From assembly GCA_037833965.1 (NCBI GenBank), contig AP031356.1, forward strand, positions 10,872,501-10,936,500: a stretch of DNA of 64,000 nucleotides. The letters are read 5' to 3'. Shown piece after piece: positions 35,346-45,990 of the stretch. Position 1 is the stretch's first letter; each line of letters opens with the position of its first letter. The DNA is from Marchantia polymorpha subsp. ruderalis (taxonomy: Eukaryota; Streptophyta; Marchantiopsida; Marchantiales; Marchantiaceae). The position numbers and the translations under genes are program-made. The notes under the pieces are model-generated. The model ran no database searches. It was given only the letters and a program-made list of their open reading frames with translations, and had not been told where the DNA came from.

Positions 35346-38177
35346 TATCCCGAATTTAATCCCTACTGAGACATCTCGCTGGCAGTAGTGTGACTCGTCT
35401 GCGGGCTTATGACCAGAGACATTTACCTGCATATCATCAAGCCCTGTGCTATCCTTGCTTTATTGCAATATCAGATCAGATCGTTTCTCCGCGTACAGCC
35501 GCTTAACAAGTTGCACTCTCTTTTATGGCCTTTCAGAAGCCCAGATTGACTTTGTTTTAGTCTCTCTTGTATCCTACTCAGGCCGTAATAGCCAGTAGGG
35601 TTGTCTTTCTTCTGCTGTGCACGCCACCATGGACCTTTTTCTTGCACACAGGAATTGACATCTTAATCTGGCATATTACCCAGTTGTCCCTGAATCCACC
35701 CTCATCATAACACTCCAGCTTCCATGTGAGAAAACGGCATCTGCCCAATCGATGAGAAGTCAACTTGTCCTGCAGAAAGATTCTACATAATGCTGAGAAT
35801 AAGAATGAAGTTCACTTGGAGGATGAATCAAACAGTGCCGATGTATGCTGCATTAGACTGGATGTATCCAGCTAGTCAAACGTGGGACCTGCAAATCAAA
35901 CTCATCGAGAATGTAGGGATTTGCTCGGAGTAGATCTACAATCTTCTCTCTTCTTCTGATGATGAGGGCAAGTACCAAGATCACGATGGATCCGATTTGG
36001 GATTATGTGCTTAGATTGAAATGGAAAGCATGTGACGCATTTTGGCATAAGTTTCTCAAATGTACCTGTCCATCATGAAGGTCGAAATACTTACACACGT
36101 CTGTCTCGTCACATGTTGGCATTGTTCTTCGGTGCGATGCAGACACAATACCACCTCGAATCGCAATACGAACTCACTCTGTTCCAAACAGAATCATGGG
36201 AAGTTCAAAACCACAGCCGAGGGAGAAAGTGCTCTTGAAATCATGACTCCTCGTAACACTCAAGCTGTCTGCTTATACTAGGATACCTTATCGTGTGCTG
36301 CTACATAAAAAAAGTCGAGCCCCTACTGCTCTGTATTCTCGTTGTCTCATCCTCCGAGACTAAGATGAGCGCTATCCATATCAGCACTGAACTTTCTGCC
36401 GAGACAAGAGTTCAGAAATGGCTTTTAATATTTGTCAAGGACACCGAGGAGGAGTTGTAGGTTACATCATATTTGGGGATATAGCAAAATAAGATGGCAT
36501 CGACAACCCCTTTTCAGTTTATGTCAGACTACAACCATTCCCCTTGCGGCAGATGTAATGGTAGCTGATATTCGCGGAATATTATTATCTGATAAGTACA
36601 GTAGAGCATGCCACTCTTCCACACCCTTCATCAAGATTTCTCGGCCTCATATGATTTGATATGAGCTAGTACCGAGGTCAGAATATCATATAACCACCTT
36701 TTGGCTGGCATAGTAGTGGTAACCAATAAAAGGCCACTGTATACCAGGATTACTATTTATGCTAGTGAGATGACCTAAGCTCAGCCCAGCGATTGAATGC
36801 ATGACATCCTAGCAGAAAATGTGGACTCAAATGCCCCGGTAGTTTTAATCACACTTTTGTAGTCCACTGTAGCACCATGGGAAAAATAATGTCAAGAATA
36901 AAGAAGTCTTATCTAGGGAGCTCACGGAAAGAATAATAGTGTGGTTGAAGGGTGGCCTCAGAAATTTAATTTTATCTTATGCCTCACACTCCTCCATTGA
37001 AATATCCATGTGCAATACAATAAAAGAATGTTTTGGAATATGTGTTTTATCTCAGGTGATCTTGTTGCTTCTAGTTCTGTAAGATTATATCTTGTCTTGT
37101 TGCTTACTATGCTATAGAGAAGTATTCTGAAAAATGTCAAAAATCAATAAAAAAATAGTTATTTTTTTCTCCTCATAGGCAACATATAGGCATATTCAAA
37201 TCATTCATGGAATGTTTTTCTCAAGTGTGTCTTATACTGACATAAAAAATATCAAGTATCATGTATTAAACTGCCACTCAATGTTTTAATAAATGCAAAA
37301 GTTTCATCTTTTTCTTTAATTGCCCTCCTCATGGAGAATCTGAAACTTATGGCATATATCTAAGAATATAAAACCAACGTGTATAAGAATCTCAGAAGTA
37401 ACATTTTTATGCCGGGATTAAGTAGTTTTGAAACATATATAGATGAAGTGTTACTCATTAACAAATTAAATTAATTTGGCCCACTTGTATCATAAAAAAT
37501 ATTTTATAAATATTTAGTTTGTTAATAAATACTATAAAACCAAAATTTAAATTTAAACAAGAATTGAAAATTCGATTCTGAAAAAGATGTGTTGGATATC
37601 GTGCGCTGGAGTCTCTTTTCCACGAAATTTTGATATATAGAATTAAATGTAATTCAGTGAGAGAATTATTTACATCATCATTCCAGTATGTTATTTCCAT
37701 TCATATACTTTCACTTCCATCTCTTTATATACCCATGTGGCCCTTTACATTCAAAAACCATAACTAATTTCATTATGAACCAACCTGATGATGGTGATGT
37801 GTAAGGGTCTGTACGAACAAACTAGCATGTCACAAAATGTTCATCACACCAACTTAGCAACAACTTTCCAACAAATGGGAATGGTCTAAAATGAGGACGT
37901 TGGACCTTAAGAAGGGGAGCCAAGTGGATAGCAAAAACGAAGGGAGCGTTGGAACTAGCTCAAAAGTCATGGAAGGATACTTTTTGGCTGCGGGTCACTT
38001 GACCAAGGAAGCCGGACATTTTCAAGAAATTAAAACCGGCTTATAAGAATAAGGATAATACTAAATACTGGTTGTCAAGGCGAGGCAAAAAGGATTTTCC
38101 CCGTACCGCGCACGCTGCCTCTCGTACAATCCTCTCGTACAATCCGTGGCAAAGAAAACGGTTGGATTCCCTCGGCC
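34051..38177. other. No gene identified; GA microsatellite
   Basis: About 4.1 kb of mixed composition with no convincing coding sequence. A (GA)n run of about 29 bp lies at 35,313-35,341. A 13-bp tandem duplication (CCTCTCGTACAAT) lies near 38,115-38,140. Confidence 0.4.
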
Positions 38178-38185
38178 CGCAGAGG

Positions 38186-38741
38186 TAGGCTTGGCCACGG
38201 TCCGGTTAACGGTTAACCGGTCCGGGAAATGTGCGGACCGGTTAACCGGTCCAATTAACCGGTTAACCGGTAAGTTAACCGGTCCGGCATTTTGCCATAT
38301 CGGTTAACGGTTAACCGAGGTTTTAACCGGTTAACCATCTGTCCCGACCCTACGTGGCCGACGGGAGGGGCTGTGACCGGGAGCGAAGGAGGAATTGCGC
38401 AATAGCTCGAGTATTCAAATGAGCCCCCACTCGGACTGTTGAAAATCCTCCCGGTTGAAAACGCTCTCGAATTGGAGAGACTTCGACTTTGCGCAGGGAA
38501 GCTGGAGAAACACATCCGAGCTCGAGATTTATGCTAGGGATTATCACTTATCGAATTGGGTGATAAAAAAATTTACTTATTTATTTGCAGCAGAATTAGA
38601 CCAGCGAGGCTCGCTGGTCTAATTCTGCTGCCAGAGGAAATTTTTTTCCCCGGACCGGTTAACCGGTCCGGAGAAATCTGGGACCGGTTAACCGGTCCCG
38701 ACGGTTAACCGTCGGTCCGGACCGGACCGTCGCCAAGCCTA
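38186..38741. mobile_element. hAT-like MITE with 8-bp target duplication
   Basis: A 556-bp noncoding element. The left end TAGGCTTGGCCACGGTCCGG and the right end, whose reverse complement is TAGGCTTGGCGACGGTCCGG, form terminal inverted repeats with one mismatch in 20. The flanks are CGCAGAGG on both sides (38,178-38,185 and 38,742-38,749), an exact 8-bp target duplication. TA-rich hAT-type ends and 8-bp duplications are the hAT signature. The subterminal regions are packed with palindromic GGTTAACCGG and CCGGTTAACC words. No transposase is encoded. It lies 1.1 kb upstream of AMT1. Confidence 0.92.
38587..38631. repeat. Perfect 22-bp palindrome inside the MITE
   Basis: Arms 38,587-38,608 and 38,610-38,631 are exact reverse complements (GCAGCAGAATTAGACCAGCG plus AG), with a single central G. 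In RNA this would form a long hairpin. Confidence 0.95.
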
Positions 38742-38749
38742 CGCAGAGG

Positions 38750-39824
38750 GCAGTCGAAACGCTTAACGTCATGCTCGGAAGGTCAGATGGGGCCCGAGGG
38801 CCAACAGTCCCGGCACCGGCACTACAAGGAGCACTGCGACGACGCGGCAGAGGTCCGTCGTCGCAGCTGCCGAGAATCCCCAGCGTCGAGATTCCGGAGA
38901 TCTTGGAAAGGCAGCAGGGGAACCGGAGTACAGTACAGTACACACAAGGACGGGAGGTCGCCGATCTTCCGAGACAGGGCGAGAGACTCAGCCGGTACGC
39001 CACAGTCTCGCCGGTGACGCTCATCCGGGCCTAGCTCCGTATCCTTTCCCACCTCTCGACTCTCGCCCGCGAACTCCCGACAACATTCGGTCAAACGTGC
39101 GAGGTTCGGATGGCGTCCCGGTCGCCCGTGGGCACGAACCGGCTGCGGTCGACCGACCCGGAAAGGGGGAAGGTCAATGCCGACGAGGCAGAGAATGAGA
39201 CCGAACCCGCGGAGGGGAGGGAAGGGGAAGGGGGTGGCAGACGACGAGCGGAGGTGGGGCCCGAGCGCCGAGAGGAGCCAAGCGATCGCGTATGTCGTTG
39301 CGGAGCTTGCAGGGGATGGTGGACATTCGCGCTGTCACAGATTGTTGGGGCGAAAATGAAGGGGCGGAGATGCTGCATTGGCAGCTGAGCAGGACAGTGG
39401 CCAGGTTTTTGTTGGTCTCGGGGGTCCTGCTCTGTTCCCCCGCCCCCACTGACCGCTCGCCTTGCCAGATTTAAGCCCCGTTCCCACCCGCTGTTTTCCA
39501 TCTATCTATCCATCTCACTCCGATTCTCTGGCCCTTCCTCCGAAGCGAAGATTCACCTTGTCTCCGAAGGGGAGGGAGGAGAGAGGGAGAGAGAGAGAGA
39601 GAGTCACAGGAGGATTAGACGAGAGGAGATTCGACGCGAGACTGGGCTTCTGCATCCGCTTCTGCTGCTGCTGCTGATGCTGAGGCCACAACTGGAACTC
39701 GACGCGGAAACCAGCAACTTTCAGTGTGGGCCGGGGGAATTGGAATCTCAGGGACGCGAATGATCGTCGGCGCGAAGGAATTAGAGCCGGGTAGCGCAAT
39801 CCGAGAGGCGAGCGGGGCGCAAAG
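38750..39824 (+). promoter_or_regulatory. AMT1 upstream region and leader
   Basis: GC-rich 1.1 kb between the MITE and the AMT1 start. It holds CT-rich stretches with TATCTATC near 39,503, and a GA run at about 39,586-39,603, around 220 bp before the ATG, which probably lies in the promoter or 5' UTR. No clear TATA box. Open frames here on either strand are GC-driven and unsupported. The transcription start cannot be placed. Confidence 0.45.
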
Positions 39825-41372
39825 ATGGCGTTCGCGGGGTGCGTGGAGGGGGACGCGGCGGGCTTGGCGAACTTGCTGACGGCGGGCGGGTCGGTGAACA
39901 ACGAGAGCGCATTGGCCCTGGGGCAATACATTTGTGAGAAGTTCGATGGCGTCTCGGCGGCGCTGGGCGCCCACACGCTGGCCGTGGACAACACATACCT
40001 CCTCTTCTCGACGTACCTCGTGTTCTCGATGCAGATCGGATTCGCCATGCTGTGCGCGGGGTCGGTGCGCGCGAAGAACACCATGAACATCATGCTCACG
40101 AACGTGCTGGACGCAGCGGCGGGCGGCATCTCGTTCTATCTGTTCGGATTCGGGTTCGCCTTCGGGCGCAGCGGCTCCAACAACGGCTTCATCGGGAGCA
40201 ACTACTTCGCGCTGCACCGCGTGCCCAACGCGGCCAACGGCTTCGACTACAGCTTCTTCCTGTTCCAGTGGGCGTTCGCCATCGCGGCGGCCGGCATCAC
40301 CAGCGGGTCGATCGCGGAGCGCACGCAGTTCGTGGCCTACCTGGTGTACTCGTCGTTCCTGACTGGGTTCGTGTACCCGATCGTGGCGCACTGGATGTGG
40401 TCGGTGGACGGGTGGTTGGGCGCCGCGGCCAATGACTCGCGGCTCTTCAGCGTGGGCGCTATCGATTTCGCAGGCAGCGGCGTGGTGCACATGGTGGGCG
40501 GCATCGCGGGCTTCTGGGGCGCGTTCATCGAGGGCCCGCGCATCGGGCGTTTCGCCAAGAACGGCGCCAACGGCATGGACATGCGCGGGCATAGCGCCTC
40601 GCTCGTAGTGCTGGGCACCTTCCTGCTCTGGTTCGGATGGTACGGATTCAACCCGGGCTCGTTCGTCAAGATCCTGGTGCCCTACGAGGGCTCGAGCTTC
40701 CAGGGCAACTGGACGGGCGTGGGGCGCACCGCGGTCACCACCACGCTCTCGGGCTGCGCCGCGGCGCTCACCACGCTGTTCGCGCGGCGCCACTTCACCG
40801 GGCACTGGAACGTGACCGACGTCTGCAACGGGCTGCTGGGAGGGTTCGCTGCCATCACGGCGGGCTGCGCCGTGGTCGAGCCCTGGGCCGCCATCATCTG
40901 CGGCGTGGGCGCCTCGTGGACGCTCATGGCCTGCAACTATCTGGCCGCGCGCTTCAAGTACGACGACCCGCTGGAGGCCGCGCAGCTGCACGGTGGCTGC
41001 GGCGCCTGGGGGCTCATCTTCACGGGCCTCTTCGCGCGCCAGAAGTACGTGTCCGAGGCCTACGGGGCGGGGCGCGGCCACGGGCTCTTCATGGGTGGCG
41101 GCGGCAAGCTGCTGGCCGCGCAGATCATCGAGGTCCTGGTCATCGCCGGCTGGGTCTCGGCCACCATGGGCCCGCTCTTCTGGCTGCTCAAGAAGTTCAG
41201 CCTGCTGCGCATCTCGCCCGACGACGAGATGTCGGGCATGGATCTCACGCGCCACGGCGGCTCCGCTTACAACATCGAGGAGCCCGAGCTCCGCTTCAAC
41301 TTCCCCAATGGCACCGCCGCCGCCGGCGACCAGAAGAAGAACAAGCAGCCCCCCTCCATCCCTATGGCTTAA
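39825..41372 (+). CDS. AMT1: AMT1-type high-affinity ammonium transporter
   Basis: A 515-residue single-exon protein of the AMT/MEP/Rh family, expected to move ammonium across the plasma membrane as a trimer. The length fits plant AMT1 (about 490-520). About eleven membrane segments are visible. Hallmarks: [16 protein letters not shown] (78-93), [13 protein letters not shown] (160-172), the pore histidines H222 (SGVVHMVGG) and H389 ([12 protein letters not shown]), and [10 protein letters not shown] (270-279). The cytosolic tail carries [14 protein letters not shown], where T475 matches the threonine whose phosphorylation closes plant AMT1 trimers. The ATG at 39,825 starts a typical AMT1 N-terminus with a conserved cysteine. 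Third-position GC is very high. Neighbours are transposons, so there is no pathway context. The AMT1 paralogue number cannot be assigned. Confidence 0.96.
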   Translation: MAFAGCVEGDAAGLANLLTAGGSVNNESALALGQYICEKFDGVSAALGAHTLAVDNTYLLFSTYLVFSMQIGFAMLCAGSVRAKNTMNIMLTNVLDAAAGGISFYLFGFGFAFGRSGSNNGFIGSNYFALHRVPNAANGFDYSFFLFQWAFAIAAAGITSGSIAERTQFVAYLVYSSFLTGFVYPIVAHWMWSVDGWLGAAANDSRLFSVGAIDFAGSGVVHMVGGIAGFWGAFIEGPRIGRFAKNGANGMDMRGHSASLVVLGTFLLWFGWYGFNPGSFVKILVPYEGSSFQGNWTGVGRTAVTTTLSGCAAALTTLFARRHFTGHWNVTDVCNGLLGGFAAITAGCAVVEPWAAIICGVGASWTLMACNYLAARFKYDDPLEAAQLHGGCGAWGLIFTGLFARQKYVSEAYGAGRGHGLFMGGGGKLLAAQIIEVLVIAGWVSATMGPLFWLLKKFSLLRISPDDEMSGMDLTRHGGSAYNIEEPELRFNFPNGTAAAGDQKKNKQPPSIPMA

Positions 41373-41447
41373 TTCCGATTTTTCCTTCCCATCAGCTGAC
41401 ACTTCTCTCTCGTCATCATGGCGTCTCTCGAATCTCTCAAAATTCTC

Positions 41448-41540
41448 AATCTCTCAAATCTCTCAAAATTTCAAATTCTCAAATCTTCAATCTCTCAAAT
41501 CTCTCAAAATTTCAAATTCTCAAATCTTCAATCTCTCGAT
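41448..41540 (+). repeat. 41-bp tandem repeat after AMT1
   Basis: Two exact or near-exact copies of a 41-bp unit starting AATCTCTCAAATCTCTC (41,448 and 41,489) and a partial third. It lies 75 bp after the AMT1 stop, so probably in the 3' UTR. No canonical AATAAA is evident close by. Confidence 0.85.
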
Positions 41541-44500
41541 CTCTCGCTCCCTCGCCCTCCGACGTCTTCGTCGGCGGCACGGTGCCCCCCCATCCATTTG
41601 ACAGTTACTCTGTTGTTGTACCAACGAAACGAGCAGTTGCGCCACTTGTAGACAGACAGACGGACGGACAGATCATGAGATCAGCCGACCCGGCTGCAAT
41701 AATACCCGCCGACGGAAGGAGAGGAGGGGAGGGGAGAGAGCGGGTGGAGAGTTGGAGTTGTAGATAGTTTTCGCAATGGTTGCCAGGGTTTTCTGCAGCA
41801 CATGCCTTCGTGCCTCAAAGCGTCTTGTTCGTGACGCAGAACCTTATTGTGACGCTTTCGATCTAGTTGGACATTTGCTTTCATGCTTGTAGAGATTTTA
41901 GTCCAATTCGTAGGCCGGGAATGGAAAAATTCCCGAATTAGTCAGACCAATTTATTCAATCTGGTGCACAGATGTGGTGCAATGTGTTTCGACATTCATC
42001 AAAAAATGTAAAATTGTGTCCGTGTTGTATACTTCTCGATGAGTCGTCTCCTGCTCTCGCTTCCCCCGGTCGTGTGGTCTTCTTCACGTTGGATTCAGTT
42101 ACATGCGACGGTGTGGGCTCTTTGAACTGTAGTTTGAAGATCGAAATTTTCGGGAAATCAATGTTGGAAATTAACTCCTTTGAAGCTCATGAATGCTGAT
42201 TGTATTGCAGCTGATAGCCGACCTGAGAGGTGCGCAATTCACATCGACGGGAAGAGACGCGCTCCTCCGTCTTGTTCATTATCCTCGTGTGCTGCCCTCA
42301 GTCAATTCTCGTTGTTCATGACACCTGGTTTTCGCTGGGATGAATATTCGATTAGAAAGTAAATTGCTGATATCTTCGTGTCTCTGGCCTTGATCACTCG
42401 CCACATGCTGCGTCTAGTCTCTTCACTCCAATTGTGGTGATTCGAGCACAGTTGACGCGTTATCTGCTTGATGTGGTGAGCTGCACACTTCAAACTGCAG
42501 GCAGATGACTTATGTATGTGCAAAAAGATAGGAAGGGATCTTCGCGACTGCTGTTCCGTGAGGGGCACAATGTACCAGCTGCCCGTGTGCGAAGGATGAG
42601 AGCTCCAGATGATACCGGGAGTATCCATGCTGACGACAGCGGGCATCAGCTTTTGTCGTACTGATCAACTCTGGGACGTGAACGAATTGGTTGCTTGTTC
42701 CTCGGATATCGTCATGATTGTTATCGTTGGCCAAGACATCTACGGATGGTCTTCGCCACAAGTTGCCCCCGGTACTCCTTTCGAGGCAGAAAACAGGCCC
42801 GGTCGTAGCTGAGTCCGGAGAGAGATGATCAAAGGAAGTTGGTGGGGTCATCCATTGTCCTGCCTGAAGTATCTTCTGTTGGAAATTGTCAGATTCTGTG
42901 TTTGACTTGTCTCCAAAGTCCGGTTGGGTAGCTTACGGTCGGTTGTTCACCGTGAGAAATCGAAGGACACATCTGCTGCGGGGTTTTTCACCCTTCGCCG
43001 TTCGTCTCCCCTTCGCGATCCTGTGGAGTCTCAGAGGGCATTGGTTCAGTTGTTTGCGGACGTCGACGCCTTTCCTCTTCACCCGTGAGCCATCGTTGTA
43101 CAATGTCTACCTAACAGGCGATTGTTAACAAACCATGAATCGTTGCCATTTTGACGTGTTTCAGGAATCTTCCATGTTTCTCCCAAAGGTCAAGCGTTGT
43201 CGTCCGACACCGGCTACTGCTTCAGCGCCATGTACAGAGAACAGTCAGTGATTCGCTATGCCACGATATAATCTAGGTTAGACTTGTAAGTTGTCAGATG
43301 GTGATGATGGCCTTAATGTATGTTTGAACGCTTTTGTCTCTTCAATGATCGGTTAGAAACTGTCCCATTTGTCGTCTGATCTGTAGATGTATTAGAGGAA
43401 GGTGTTCGCAGATGGGTGTGGCGACGAAATCTGTGTCCATCAGTGAAATAGCTGAATCTTCTTAAAGACTTGTATAGATTTTGGCTTACATGTGCGAGCA
43501 AGCCTACACAAATTGAACATTTTCTTCCAGATGGTTGGGGACAAAGGGCAGATACTAAGTTTCAACCTTTCATCTAACTGACAGAGCCATAAGCATGGAA
43601 AATACATTTTTTGCGAAACTCTTCGTTTTTTTCCTTTCCAATTCAAGCATGCATCATCGCCGTCCTAGTTTTCCGGTTCAAGAGAAAACTGTCACATTTC
43701 CTCTCTGTGGTTAGAACAATGAAAATTGGCTCGCCCAACTCCTACTTTTCGTAGTTGGATTAGACTCTAAGAGGGGAACGATGACAAATGTCAACCAGGA
43801 GTCGAAGTGAGGTCAAACTCAGAGAACATGCATCCTTAACCATTTTCTGAGCAAGATGGAAAAAACCAACTTGTGGATCGAATCCGCATGCAATCTGCTT
43901 CTGCTCCGGACTCGAAGCACTGACGACGAATCTACGTGACCCTGTCTCCGTCCAAGTCGCAAGAAGCCTGCACCTCGTTAAAGCGCAAATACCTTCTTTT
44001 GGCCCGTAGCATATGATCCCCGCACCGCATCTACCGAAGGCGGAGGGGGTCAGAGCGTCAGTCCCTGGCCTTTGGAGCTTGTCGTCCACTGGACTACACT
44101 CAACCGACTTTGGAACGTTGTCTGCTGCCCGTCCCATCGCGACACGTGGCTCAACAAGAGCTACCACAAAGTCCAAAAGCCAACCCCTCCCTCTCCAAAG
44201 CGAAAGTGCCAAAAAATATATTCCCGGTCGGTTTTTCCATCTCGGCCATGGTGCACCGGACTTCGCCGGTCACCCCTGTTCTGCCCTGCCTCCATGGACG
44301 TCGGAGCAGCTCCTATCCAGCCACGTCATCGCATCGCTTTCATGTGTGCCGGGCAAGCTCCCGAGTTTAGTGTACGTGTGTATTTTCACTGCGGTCTTCC
44401 AATTCGCGGTAGTCTTCGAGTGTCCTCATTGGAGATGAGAAAATTATTTCATGGATCCTAGCAGAAAGCAGAACTTACAGGGGCTCAAAACATTTCATTT

Positions 44501-45650
44501 ATATGATGGTCACTTCAACCACAGTCAAACATGTTCCCACTCGAATTCTTGTAACCACTGTAGCTTTGTTGAACAAAATAAATTTATTCCCTATGTTCAG
44601 TTAGTCACTGGTTGTCACCGAGTCACGTTAAAGACTTCATCGACCAAAATACTTAGAACGTGATTCCGGCCAAGAATTTTAGAATAAAAAGGAGAGAACT
44701 GTAAGTAAATAAGGTTCATATTTTATGACTGAAAAATCATTCTTGGCAGTGAGAAATTGGTCTCTCGAATGATGAAGATTGGCTAGCTGAATAAACACAT
44801 AAATCTCAAACATTGTTCTCATATGACTTTGCGACAAGGTGTGCAAGCCTAATCGGAATTAGGCACAAGTTGTTTGAAGTTTCTATGTAAAAATCTACAT
44901 CAATATCATCCTCGTGAACTGGTCACAAGAATGATACTGGCAGTCTATGTGGCAAGCATGCACTAGAAAAACGATTCACGTTTCAGCATGCCAACCAATC
45001 ATGCTTTGTTTACAGATCCAACATCCATGTTTTCAAGTTGATTCTCACACTCAACATCTAACCATAATATGATGAGTCGAAAAAAGTACAATCGACTGCA
45101 GCGCCGTGTGTGTCAGAACAACAACAACTAGGCAATTAGAGATACTAGAAGTGATATTGGCAAATTTCATACTCGGGTTCATACAACATTGACAGGAGTA
45201 TTAGGGAAGTACTAACGTAAACTATAATTATCAATTGACTACATATCAATGCTATAGATTTTATTATAAAAAATTTGTGTCAAACATGATCACTTATGAT
45301 GATGTGATTGAAGAAAACGATAAATAAGAAGTTGTGATTGTTAAACCATACGAGAGAAAGCACAGGTCAATGGTCAAGTTTTTATTAGCATTAGATAATT
45401 TGATTCAATGTACAGAATATTCATCCCATTCGCGGGAAAGGCCTTCACAAAATCACGTAGTCTCACTAAATATATCCCTTGAAGACCAGTTACATTATAC
45501 AAGAAGTAACAGGTAATTAAATTTTTTTCCTTTGAAGATGGAGTGAAGAAATATAACGTGGAGAAGAATGTGGGTACAATAACCCTTGTTCCTCTTGCAA
45601 TGTCACGAGTAGATATAAGGTCATGACGACATCTATAAGCACACTTGCAA
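41541..45650. other. No gene identified
   Basis: About 4.1 kb of mixed composition. Several overlapping frames of 100-150 codons occur (for example 43,760-44,212 minus and 44,013-44,438 plus) on opposite strands of the same DNA, none with a domain. A spliced gene with short exons cannot be excluded. Confidence 0.35.
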
Positions 45651-45653
45651 GGT

Positions 45654-45990
45654 CTAGTGTATTTCCAAGCTATTATACATGTATTCCAAATCGCTCCAGA
45701 TCACCTTCTGGTGCAACTTGTGTATCGGATTCCAAGTGGGAGTCCACAACTCGGCACACTGAGTCACCAGAAGTGACAAAATTGCACAATCAGAAAGAAG
45801 ATGATGGTGAGCGAGAGCAGCGTCAATAAACGGCACTTGTTTGCATCACCGTGCATAACGTGAGCACGGAACACTTCCAGATTCTCAGCCCAAGCCGAAG
45901 CCCGTATGACGAAACTCCTCACATGAATGTGATAAGATAGGTGGCAACCTTGTGGAGGCCAGAGCACCAGAGAATACCTGCAATCATCAG
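45654..45990 (-). pseudogene. Possible RT-associated zinc-finger (zf-RVT-like) fragment
   Basis: Two overlapping minus frames join through a frameshift near 45,830. The first reads VIRASAWAENLEVFRAHVMH and GDANKC. The second reads DAALAHHHLLSDCAILSLLV and ELWTPTWNPI. The pattern C...HHLLSDC...LW resembles the C-terminal zinc-finger region found after reverse transcriptases in plant LINEs. No RT is adjacent. Weak call. Confidence 0.3.

Noticed and set aside
39091..40129. Minus frames of 136 and 204 codons upstream of AMT1
   Set aside because: Proline/serine/arginine-rich GC artefacts over a promoter and leader region, no motifs.
39615..41402. 595-codon open frame antisense to AMT1
   Set aside because: It is the shadow of a very GC-rich gene. 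Its arginine/alanine/glutamate-rich text has no domain, while the plus strand encodes a complete AMT1.
40637..41767. 376-codon plus frame overlapping AMT1
   Set aside because: Out-of-frame GC-driven reading of AMT1 codons, rich in R, G and H, without motifs.
43760..44461. Overlapping frames of 129-150 codons on both strands
   Set aside because: Mutually exclusive, no recognisable motif, no splice or promoter support.
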